DNA from: Alphaproteobacteria bacterium
Lineage (GTDB): Bacteria; Pseudomonadota; Alphaproteobacteria; Puniceispirillales; Puniceispirillaceae
Assembly: GCA_011526395.1 (NCBI GenBank)
Contig: WTHW01000140.1
Coordinates: 1-12,049 of the forward strand
DNA: 12,049 nucleotides
Direction: 5' to 3'
Shown: one piece after another, positions 1 through 6,771 of the stretch
Layout of the letters: every line of letters starts with the position of its first letter
How positions within the stretch are numbered: the stretch's first letter is position 1
Made by a program: the position numbers and the translations under genes
The notes under the pieces: generated by a model
What the model was told of the DNA's origin: nothing
What the model saw: the letters and a program-made list of their open reading frames with translations, nothing else
The model's database searches: none

Positions 1-161
1 TCCTTGTGAACGCAACAACATTCCGCTTTGATGCATCAGATTTGATGCCAGGTGCGATTGGTGCAGGTGCATTCTGGTCAGAAATGACAGCTTTCGCAAA
101 TGGCCAAGATGCGCAAACAACAGCTGATAACATTCAAGCTGCATGGGATGCCATCAAGTAA
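1..161 (+). CDS. aglE: Alpha-glucoside ABC transporter substrate-binding protein, C-terminal fragment
   Basis: Only the last 52 codons are inside the window, read from base 3 and ending at TAA 159-161. The translated tail contains FRFDASDLMPGAIGAGAFW, which I recognise as the C-terminal signature of AglE-type periplasmic alpha-glucoside-binding proteins; it ends in AAWDAIK. The family delivers alpha-glucosides such as sucrose, maltose or trehalose to the membrane permeases. Position supports the call: the next genes are aglF, aglG, aglA and aglK in the order known from Sinorhizobium meliloti. The signal peptide and most of the ligand-binding lobes lie upstream of the window, so substrate preference cannot be judged. 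A stem-loop with a T-tract follows 25 bp after the stop. Confidence 0.85.
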   Translation, partial: LVNATTFRFDASDLMPGAIGAGAFWSEMTAFANGQDAQTTADNIQAAWDAIK

Positions 162-186
162 TTGCTATCTCAAAGCAACATTTGAC

Positions 187-232
187 GAAGAGCGCGGGTT
201 CAACTCGGGCTCTTCTGATTTTTACTTTTTAT
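187..232 (+). terminator. Stem-loop plus T-tract between aglE and aglF (partial terminator or attenuator)
   Basis: GAAGAGC (187-193) pairs with GCTCTTC (209-215). Inside, CGGGT (195-199) can pair with ACTCG (203-207) with one G-T pair, around a 3-base loop; one G-G mismatch (194/208) separates the two stem parts. The T-rich run TGATTTTTACTTTTT follows directly. This is the shape of an intrinsic terminator. Its place between the binding-protein gene and the permease genes matches the common design in ABC sugar operons, where partial termination or 3'-end protection keeps binding protein in excess over permease. That function is inferred. Confidence 0.7.
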
Positions 233-248
233 ATTTTCCGAAACATAA

Positions 249-1517
249 ATGCCGCACGGTGCAAAAATGCGTCCAATTAAACCAATTATCGCAGGAAATG
301 GCCTAGCAATTTTTCTGACGATCGTTTGCTTGTTGCCTATCACAGCTATATTCGCGCTGATGGCTACATCTCCACTAGATGATGCGATGGCCAATCTTGG
401 CCTTTGGCTTCATGGTAATTTTAATTGGACTGCCTCTGAATTTGATACAAAGATGCGCTTTTCCAAGATTGGATTTGCCATTCGTATTGTTATCATCGCT
501 GTTGGCATCTCATTCATGTATTTTGCTGTCAGTAATTGGTTGACACTGGGTCTGGCAAGGTACTCGGCAAGAGAATCTCTTGGTCGGCAATCGACGATTG
601 TAGAAGCTATCCAACCGTGGATTTTTGTCGGTCCTGCGCTGATGCTATTGTTGTTATTCTTGCTTGTGCCAGGGTTTTTGACGCTGAAGCAGTCTCTTCA
701 AGAGGCAAGTGGTGCGTTTACAACTCAAAACTATGCGTTTCTATGGGACCCTGCAGCGCTGGGTTATGTCCAGTTTAGATTTGCCATGAGAAATAGCCTG
801 ATGTGGCTTATTTTGGTGCCAACAGCATGTATCTCACTTGGGTTGCTGATAGCTGTATTGGCCGACTCTGTGCGTTGGGGTGTGATTGCAAAAACCTTTA
901 TTTTTGTCCCGCTCGCTATTTCTTTCGTTGGGGCGGCCGTCATATGGCGCAATATCTTTGCTGGTGGTGGCATCGAAGCCTTGCAGGCGATCAACGGAGC
1001 AACACCGTCATATCAAATTGGGTTATTGAAATCACTGCTAGGTCACACGGCGGAATATAATGAGCCATTATATAACCTCAAATTCTGGGGCAATTTCTTC
1101 TTGATGTGGATTTTGGTTTGGGTGCAGACAGGTTTTGCGATGGTGATTTTTTCAGCGGCATTACGTGGTGTCCCGCAGGATACAATCGAAGCAGCGACGA
1201 TTGATGGCGCCAACCCTTATCAGATGTTTTTCCGAGTAAAACTGCCTCAAATCTATTCAACAGTGATGGTGGTTTGGACGACCTTGGTGATTTTGGTGCT
1301 AAAGGTGTTTGATATCCCTTATGCATTATCAGCCAATGATGATGATAAATTGTTACTGGCTGTCATGATGGAAAATGCGCGTAATAACTGGTCCATCGGT
1401 GGTGATAATGTGGATAATTTATTTGCCGCTATTGCCATTATGTTGATGCTGACAGTTATCCCAAACATGGTTTTCAATGCGTGGCGAATACGCCGCGAAC
1501 AACGAGATTTAAGCTAG
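249..1517 (+). CDS. aglF: Alpha-glucoside ABC transporter permease AglF (MalF-type)
   Basis: An inner-membrane permease subunit, one of the pair forming the translocation path for alpha-glucosides. The 422-residue product has hydrophobic segments near residues 16-38, 75-98 and 122-145, then the five-helix BPD_transp_1 core. The EAA loop that docks on the ATPase is visible at about residues 303-335 (AALRGVPQDTIEAATIDGA, with E314-A-A). The protein is about 80-100 residues longer than typical AglF proteins of roughly 330 residues as I recall them; the extra length is N-terminal and carries two added membrane helices, recalling the 8-helix layout of MalF. No clear Shine-Dalgarno precedes ATG 249 or the in-frame ATG 267, so either start is possible. 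There is little room for a promoter after the upstream hairpin, so expression is probably by readthrough. It is followed by aglG 15 bp downstream. Confidence 0.9.
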   Translation: MPHGAKMRPIKPIIAGNGLAIFLTIVCLLPITAIFALMATSPLDDAMANLGLWLHGNFNWTASEFDTKMRFSKIGFAIRIVIIAVGISFMYFAVSNWLTLGLARYSARESLGRQSTIVEAIQPWIFVGPALMLLLLFLLVPGFLTLKQSLQEASGAFTTQNYAFLWDPAALGYVQFRFAMRNSLMWLILVPTACISLGLLIAVLADSVRWGVIAKTFIFVPLAISFVGAAVIWRNIFAGGGIEALQAINGATPSYQIGLLKSLLGHTAEYNEPLYNLKFWGNFFLMWILVWVQTGFAMVIFSAALRGVPQDTIEAATIDGANPYQMFFRVKLPQIYSTVMVVWTTLVILVLKVFDIPYALSANDDDKLLLAVMMENARNNWSIGGDNVDNLFAAIAIMLMLTVIPNMVFNAWRIRREQRDLS

Positions 1518-1521
1518 GAAT

Positions 1522-1527
1522 AGGTGG
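1522..1527 (+). promoter_or_regulatory. Ribosome-binding site that decides the aglG start
   Basis: AGGTGG lies 5 bases before ATG 1533. The alternative GTG at 1524 sits inside this motif, so it cannot use it for initiation; ATG 1533 is therefore the preferred start. Confidence 0.7.
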
Positions 1528-1532
1528 GTTTG

Positions 1533-2759
1533 ATGATTAACCGTACCCTAAAACATGTTGTGCTAGCCTTGATTGTATTTATCTGGGTCGTGCCATTTGT
1601 TGCGCTCATTACAACATCACTTCGCTCAGAGCTAGCCTCAAAGACCTCAGGTTTTTGGACAGCATTCACACCGACAGAATTAGGTCATCGTTTCAGTACG
1701 CATGAGAAAAGTGATAAAGAAGAAGTCCTAGTGAAAACAGGTAATATTTTCGATCGCTTGAATGTTGGCGAAGAAGACTTCCCTGTGTCTGGAACCATGA
1801 AATCCATCCTTATAAAAGGTCGTATACCAGACCCAGATAATCCAGATAAAACAAAATTGGTGCGCAAGCTTGTACCAGTCGGTGAGGCGTTTGATGTTCG
1901 CGGCGGGGATTTTGTTTTTCAAGAAAATGGTGATTTCACCTGGACATTTGATGAGCCAACAGCACCTAAGCCAAAAAAGCTTGATGCCTTTATAGATCAA
2001 AACCCTGTTTTTGATACACAAGCCTATGAAGAAGTGCTTTTGGAAAATAAGCATGTGCCAAACGCGCTAATTTCATCATTTATTGTCACTGTGCCAGCGA
2101 CTATTATTCCAATTACGATTGCGGCATTTGCCGCTTATGCCTTTGCATGGATGCGGTTTCCTGGCCGGGATTGGTTATTCGTCATAGTTGTCTCACTAAT
2201 GGTTGTGCCAACCCAGCTTGCCTTCTTGCCAATATTACAAGGCTTCAGTGGCATTGCCTCGTGGGCAACAGCTCTTAATCAATGGATGACTGATTGTGAG
2301 GCTACAAAATCTTGTGAGGTGGCGTCCAAGAGCTTTGCCAGCCTTTGGGTGACACATACAGCCTTTGGTTTGCCATTGGCGATTTACCTATTGCGAAATT
2401 ACATTGTTGGCTTGCCTCGTGAATTGCTTGAAAGCGCGCGCATGGATGGCGCCAACCACCTTCAGATTTTTACAAAGCTCATAGTTCCATTATCAGTGCC
2501 TGCGCTTGCCTCATTTAGCATTTTCCAATTCTTGTGGGTGTGGAATGACTTGATTGTTGCCTTATATATTGGCCCAAACAACTCTGATGATTTGGTATTC
2601 CCAATACGCTTGCAACAACAACTAGGCACCTTCAAAGATCAGCTTCATTTGCTGAATGCGTCTGCTGTGATTTCCATGATTGTACCTGTTATCGTGTTTT
2701 TGGCGATGCAACGCTATTTCATACGCGGCTTGCTCGCTGGCTCTGTCAAAGGAGGCTAA
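1533..2759 (+). CDS. aglG: Alpha-glucoside ABC transporter permease AglG (MalG-type)
   Basis: Second inner-membrane permease of the Agl importer, 408 residues from ATG 1533. An in-frame GTG at 1524 would add three residues but overlaps the ribosome-binding site. After a first helix at about residues 6-28 there is a polar stretch of roughly 135 residues, to about residue 170, predicted outside the membrane. The BPD_transp_1 helices follow. The EAA loop is ELLESARMDGANHLQ with E300-S-A and G306. MalG-type permeases usually lack so large an insert after helix 1; I recall AglG relatives carrying a version of it, so it is probably a family trait. A later loop carries C255 and C261, six residues apart, on what should be the periplasmic face and could form a disulfide (inference). 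The 3' end overlaps the ribosome-binding site of aglA. Confidence 0.9.
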   Translation: MINRTLKHVVLALIVFIWVVPFVALITTSLRSELASKTSGFWTAFTPTELGHRFSTHEKSDKEEVLVKTGNIFDRLNVGEEDFPVSGTMKSILIKGRIPDPDNPDKTKLVRKLVPVGEAFDVRGGDFVFQENGDFTWTFDEPTAPKPKKLDAFIDQNPVFDTQAYEEVLLENKHVPNALISSFIVTVPATIIPITIAAFAAYAFAWMRFPGRDWLFVIVVSLMVVPTQLAFLPILQGFSGIASWATALNQWMTDCEATKSCEVASKSFASLWVTHTAFGLPLAIYLLRNYIVGLPRELLESARMDGANHLQIFTKLIVPLSVPALASFSIFQFLWVWNDLIVALYIGPNNSDDLVFPIRLQQQLGTFKDQLHLLNASAVISMIVPVIVFLAMQRYFIRGLLAGSVKGG

Positions 2760-2762
2760 GTC

Positions 2763-4310
2763 ATGTCTTCCTTAAAATGGTGGGAATCTGCCGTTATTTA
2801 CCAAATTTATCCAAGGTCGTTTAATGACTCTAATTCAGATGGCATTGGTGACCTTCAAGGGATAACAGAAAGGCTTGATTATATATCAGGTCTTGGCGTT
2901 GACGCGATTTGGATAAGCCCATTCTTCAAATCACCTCAAAAAGATTTTGGTTATGATGTATCTGATTATTGCGATATCAATCCAGATTACGGTTCGCTTG
3001 ATGATTTTGATGCGCTTATTGCAAAGGCGCACAATTTGGGCTTGAAGGTGATGATAGACATCGTGCCAGCTCATTGTTCAGATCAACATCCGTGGTTTGA
3101 AGAGAGCCGGCAAAGCAGAGATAACCCAAAAGCTGACTGGTTTCATTGGGTTGACCCAAATGATGATGGCACAGTGCCAACAAACTGGTTGTCCTTCTTT
3201 GGAGGTGCAGCATGGAGCTGGGAGCCACGCCGCCAGCAATATTATTTGCATAATTTCTTGTCGTCTCAGCCAAATCTCAATCATGCAAATGACGAGGTTC
3301 GCACTGCTTTGACAGATGTGGCGCGGTTTTGGTTTGATCGCGGCGTAGATGGTTTCAGGCTAGATGCTGTTCACACAATAAATGGGGATATACCACCCTA
3401 TAAAAATAACTTAGCAAAAGATGATTTTGTGTTGGGCGTTCTGCCTCAACAACAGCAACCTTTTTTCAGACAGCTGCATGATACAGGTCAGTTAAACCAG
3501 CCAAATATCCAAAAATTTAGCGAAGCGTTTCGTGAAGTCGCTGACAGTTATGATGGTGATAAGTTCCTGATGGGGGAATTGCATGGTGATGATCCCGTCC
3601 TCGCAAGTCGCACCTTTACACAAGAAGGACGCTTACATGCGACTTATAATTTCAATTTACTTGAATGGGCTGGCCTGGATGTAAATGGCCTTAAAGAAGC
3701 CATTAGCTCTGCTATTGATGCCTTTAACGGCACAGGACGTCTTACCTTTGCCTTTTCTAACCATGACGTGCCGCGCTCAGGCACAAGGCAATTGGACGCG
3801 CTGGGATTGGATATAAGTCAGCAAGAGGCGATGCAATTGCTTTTGCTAAAGCTTGAAATAAGCTTAATCGGTTCAACCTGTATTTATCAAGGTGAGGAAC
3901 TTGCTCTATCAGATGTGCGCGACATACCGCTGCATAAAATGCAAGACCCTTGGGGTATCGAGTTTGCCCCTACATTTTTAGGGCGTGATACTTGCAGAAC
4001 ACCGATGGTATGGCGTGCTGATCAGCCAAATGGCGGATTTTCAAATGCCAATGAAACATGGCTTCCCGTTGCTGAAGCGCATCTGTCTCGTGCTGGATTG
4101 GATGAGGCTGAAAAGGACGCCTCTGTTTATAATCAGATGGCCGCGTTTTTAAAATGGCGTAAGTCACAACCTGCGATGATGTCTGCCAATCAGATGTCGG
4201 CGCTTTCTGGTGATGATTCACAAATTATTTTTGACCGCATATCGGACACACAAACATTGCGATGCTGTTTTGATTTCAAAACTTTGACGGCATCATTTGA
4301 GGAGATTTAG
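2763..4310 (+). CDS. aglA: GH13 alpha-glucosidase
   Basis: Retaining exo-alpha-glucosidase of the oligo-1,6-glucosidase/alpha-glucosidase part of GH13; 515 residues, no signal peptide, so it should cleave imported disaccharides in the cytoplasm. The start is firm: AAAGGAGG (2748-2755) stands 7 bases before the ATG. The N-terminus (VIYQIYPRSFNDSNSDGIGD) is characteristic. Catalytic residues are readable: nucleophile D201 in GFRLDAVH, acid/base E272 in LMGELHG, and transition-state stabiliser D335 in FSNHDVPR. Region I reads DIVPAH (D99-H104), with A103 where many GH13 enzymes have Asn. Ala202 after the nucleophile is, in characterised bacterial relatives, associated with alpha-1,4 rather than alpha-1,6 preference; activity on sucrose or trehalose cannot be excluded. 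It lies 3 bp after aglG and directly abuts aglK. Confidence 0.92.
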   Translation: MSSLKWWESAVIYQIYPRSFNDSNSDGIGDLQGITERLDYISGLGVDAIWISPFFKSPQKDFGYDVSDYCDINPDYGSLDDFDALIAKAHNLGLKVMIDIVPAHCSDQHPWFEESRQSRDNPKADWFHWVDPNDDGTVPTNWLSFFGGAAWSWEPRRQQYYLHNFLSSQPNLNHANDEVRTALTDVARFWFDRGVDGFRLDAVHTINGDIPPYKNNLAKDDFVLGVLPQQQQPFFRQLHDTGQLNQPNIQKFSEAFREVADSYDGDKFLMGELHGDDPVLASRTFTQEGRLHATYNFNLLEWAGLDVNGLKEAISSAIDAFNGTGRLTFAFSNHDVPRSGTRQLDALGLDISQQEAMQLLLLKLEISLIGSTCIYQGEELALSDVRDIPLHKMQDPWGIEFAPTFLGRDTCRTPMVWRADQPNGGFSNANETWLPVAEAHLSRAGLDEAEKDASVYNQMAAFLKWRKSQPAMMSANQMSALSGDDSQIIFDRISDTQTLRCCFDFKTLTASFEEI

Positions 4311-5363
4311 ATGGCACAAGTCGAATTGAAAAGCGTCAATAAGGCGTTTGGAAAAGTTAAAGTCATCCGTGATGTTGATCTTGAAATTACAAAAGGCGAA
4401 TTTGTTGTCTTTGTTGGCCCATCGGGATGTGGAAAATCAACATTACTGCGTTTGATCGCTGGCTTAGAAACTATGACAGATGGTGAAATTATCATCGCTG
4501 ATAAGTCAGTCAATGACTTGCCGCCATCGAAACGTGGCATTGCTATGGTGTTCCAGTCATATGCTTTATATCCTCATATGTCAGTCTTCAATAACATGGC
4601 TTTTTCATTGAGCCTTGAAGGTGTTTCAAAGGCCGAAATCAGCGAGCGTGTTGAGGCCGCGGCAAAGATTTTGCAGATGGAACATTTGCTCGATAGGCGA
4701 CCTGCCGCCCTATCAGGTGGCCAGCGTCAGCGTGTTGCAATCGGACGCGCTATCGTCAGAAACCCAGACGTCTTCTTATTTGATGAGCCATTATCAAATC
4801 TTGATGCAGCGTTACGACATGATACGCGTGTTGAAATTGCGAAATTGCACAATCAACTTGGCGCAACAACAATTTACGTGACACATGACCAAGTGGAGGC
4901 CATGACACTCGCTGATAAAATCGTTGTATTGAAAGACGGCGTTGTCATGCAAGTTGGCTCGCCAATGGAATTATTTAATTATCCAGCTAATGAGTTTGTT
5001 GCAGGCTTCCTAGGCTCTCCAAAAATGAATTTCTTTGATGGTGAAGCAACAAAGATTGGCAAAGATACAGGGCAGTTTAAAGGTGAGGGGATAACAACCA
5101 AAGATGTACGATTAGTGGCTGATGGCAAATCAAAAGGTGATGCCGTGCGCCTTGGTATACGTCCACAGCATTTGGTGATAGATCCAAAAGGAAAGCTAAA
5201 AGGCAGCGTGACTTTGGTGGAACGTCTTGGAACAGAAACAATCGTTGAATTGGTCACCGAGACAAATACACCGTTCCGTTTTGCCTCACCTGAAGCGCCA
5301 GAAATAGCTATCGGACAGACGCTTTGTTTCAGTTTTGATGAGACAAAAGCACATTTATTTTAG
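4311..5363 (+). CDS. aglK: Alpha-glucoside ABC transporter ATP-binding protein (MalK-type)
   Basis: Cytoplasmic ATPase that powers the AglEFG importer; 350 residues, slightly short of the usual 360-370 for MalK/UgpC proteins but complete. All nucleotide-binding motifs are present: Walker A GPSGCGKST (36-44), Q-loop in MVFQSYALYPHM, signature LSGGQ (134-138), Walker B FLFDEP with D158-E159, and switch histidine H192 in VTHD. Residues from about 240 onward form the TOBE/OB regulatory domain seen in sugar importers (LGIRPQHL and following). The ATG directly follows the aglA stop codon, with GAGGAG (4299-4304) 6 bases upstream, implying tight translational coupling. Such ATPases are sometimes shared among several sugar importers, so it may serve more than one permease. 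Confidence 0.93.
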   Translation: MAQVELKSVNKAFGKVKVIRDVDLEITKGEFVVFVGPSGCGKSTLLRLIAGLETMTDGEIIIADKSVNDLPPSKRGIAMVFQSYALYPHMSVFNNMAFSLSLEGVSKAEISERVEAAAKILQMEHLLDRRPAALSGGQRQRVAIGRAIVRNPDVFLFDEPLSNLDAALRHDTRVEIAKLHNQLGATTIYVTHDQVEAMTLADKIVVLKDGVVMQVGSPMELFNYPANEFVAGFLGSPKMNFFDGEATKIGKDTGQFKGEGITTKDVRLVADGKSKGDAVRLGIRPQHLVIDPKGKLKGSVTLVERLGTETIVELVTETNTPFRFASPEAPEIAIGQTLCFSFDETKAHLF

Positions 5364-5368
5364 CATTA

Positions 5369-6715
5369 TTGGAGGCTAACATATCCCTAACAGACGTCAT
5401 CAGACGCCTTGCCCCTCAGATAAATTTTGGAGTAGCAACGGCTAGCTATCAGATTGAGGGAAGCTCTTTTGGCGGTTGCGGTCGCTCACATTGGGATGAT
5501 TTTGCTGATGAGCCAGGCCGCGTGTTTGAAGGGCATAATGGCAGCATCGCTTGTGAACATTACCATCATTATGAAACAGATTTAAATCTGATTTCAGAGG
5601 CTGGTTTTGATGCTTATCGCTTTTCGTTTTCATGGCCTCGATTGTTGCCTGAGACAAGTTCTACGTTGAATCCGGATGGTGTCGATTTTTATGACCGTTT
5701 GATCGATGCCATGCTAGAGCGTGATATAAAGCCGTTTGCTACATTATATCATTGGGATTTGCCGCAACGTCATGCTCAAAAAGGTGGTTGGCAAAATCGT
5801 GATACCGCGAAATATTTTGCAGACTATACAGATATCATCATGCGTCATTTTGGTGACAGGCTTGTATCTATTGCACCTGTAAATGAGCCATGGTGTGTTT
5901 CGTTCCTATCGCATTATTGGGGGCATCACGCGCCTGGTTTAATGGATTTATCTGCCACAGCCAAATCCATGCATTACATTCAGCTAGCACATGGGCTGTC
6001 GATAAATGTAATGCGTGAACATGGTCACAGCAATTTGGGATGTGTCCTGAATAAAGAATATTTCACGCCTATCGATGACAGTGAAGTTGCGCAAGAAAAA
6101 GCACATTTATTCGATGGCATTTATAACAGGTGGTTTGAAGATTCATTATTCAAAGGACAATATCCTGAGGAAGTTTTGTCTGTTTTCGGCAATGAGATGC
6201 CAGAAAATTATCAGGATGATATGAGCGTCATCTCAAGTCCATTGGATTGGGCAGGGGTAAATTATTACACACGCTCAGTTATTGCGCCGGACGATAAAGA
6301 GCCTCATTTCGGCTTTAAATGTCTCAGAGGTGATTTGCCAAAAACAGATATGGATTGGGAAATTATACCAGAAGGCTTATCCTTTTTCTTGCGTCGACTA
6401 GCAAAGGATTATTGCCCAGATTTACCTATCTACATTACTGAAAATGGAATGGCGAATGCTGATTATCTAGTAGGAGAAGCTATCGCAGATACGAGTCGTC
6501 TATCCTATTTTGAATCTCATCTAAGGGCTGTTGAAGAGGTGATTGAGGATGGTGTGCCTGTGAAGGGCTATTTTGCATGGTCACTTCTTGATAATTATGA
6601 ATGGGCGTTTGGGTATGATAAGCGCTTTGGTATAGTGCATGTTGATTTTGATACGCAAAAGCGCACACCCAAACAAAGCTATTATGCTTGGCAAGATGGG
6701 TTAAGAGGCAGGTAA
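5369..6715 (+). CDS. GH1 beta-glucosidase
   Basis: Retaining beta-glycosidase of family GH1, about 445 residues, normal family length, no signal peptide, hence cytoplasmic. Numbered from TTG 5369: FGVATASYQIEG with sugar-binding Q28 near the N-terminus; YHWDLP; acid/base E173 in VNEPW (the usual Thr two residues before the Asn is Pro here); nucleophile E358 in YITENG; and a C-terminal WSLLDNYEWAFGY motif. It would hydrolyse imported beta-glucosides such as cellobiose or laminari-oligosaccharides. The start is odd. No ATG or GTG precedes the conserved N-terminal motif; TTG 5369 overlaps the GGAGG (5371-5375), while ATA 5381 is 5 bases behind it and in frame. TTG is given here as the conventional choice. 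It follows aglK by 5 bp and is the last gene before a strong terminator. Confidence 0.92.
   Translation: MEANISLTDVIRRLAPQINFGVATASYQIEGSSFGGCGRSHWDDFADEPGRVFEGHNGSIACEHYHHYETDLNLISEAGFDAYRFSFSWPRLLPETSSTLNPDGVDFYDRLIDAMLERDIKPFATLYHWDLPQRHAQKGGWQNRDTAKYFADYTDIIMRHFGDRLVSIAPVNEPWCVSFLSHYWGHHAPGLMDLSATAKSMHYIQLAHGLSINVMREHGHSNLGCVLNKEYFTPIDDSEVAQEKAHLFDGIYNRWFEDSLFKGQYPEEVLSVFGNEMPENYQDDMSVISSPLDWAGVNYYTRSVIAPDDKEPHFGFKCLRGDLPKTDMDWEIIPEGLSFFLRRLAKDYCPDLPIYITENGMANADYLVGEAIADTSRLSYFESHLRAVEEVIEDGVPVKGYFAWSLLDNYEWAFGYDKRFGIVHVDFDTQKRTPKQSYYAWQDGLRGR
5371..5375 (+). promoter_or_regulatory. Shine-Dalgarno GGAGG placed for an ATA start of the GH1 gene
   Basis: GGAGG is followed by CTAAC and then ATA (5381-5383) in the GH1 frame. 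The same GGAGGCTAA word precedes aglA, where an ATG follows at similar spacing. The layout suggests that initiation was originally, or still is, at codon 5381. Confidence 0.6.
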
Positions 6716-6718
6716 AGA

Positions 6719-6757
6719 AAAAGCCGCATAGCGAAAAGCATATGCGGCTTTTATTTT
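6719..6757. terminator. Bidirectional intrinsic terminator between convergent operons
   Basis: A perfect 12-bp inverted repeat: AAAAGCCGCATA (6719-6730) and TATGCGGCTTTT (6741-6752), with a 10-base loop. On the plus strand the stem ends in TTTTATTTT; on the minus strand it ends in a long T run (complement of the A-rich 6716-6722). It can therefore end both the agl/GH1 transcript and the opposing amine operon, which stop at 6715 and 6772. Confidence 0.9.
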
Positions 6758-6771
6758 GCTTGTTCGCCTGT

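Noticed and set aside
100..306. 68-codon plus-strand reading frame spanning the aglE end and the intergenic hairpin
   Set aside because: It overlaps the aglE tail in another frame, covers the terminator stem-loop, has no Shine-Dalgarno and resembles no known protein.
1728..2054. 108-codon open frame antisense to aglG
   Set aside because: It mirrors the A/T-rich coding stretch of the AglG insert; no start signal and no domain.
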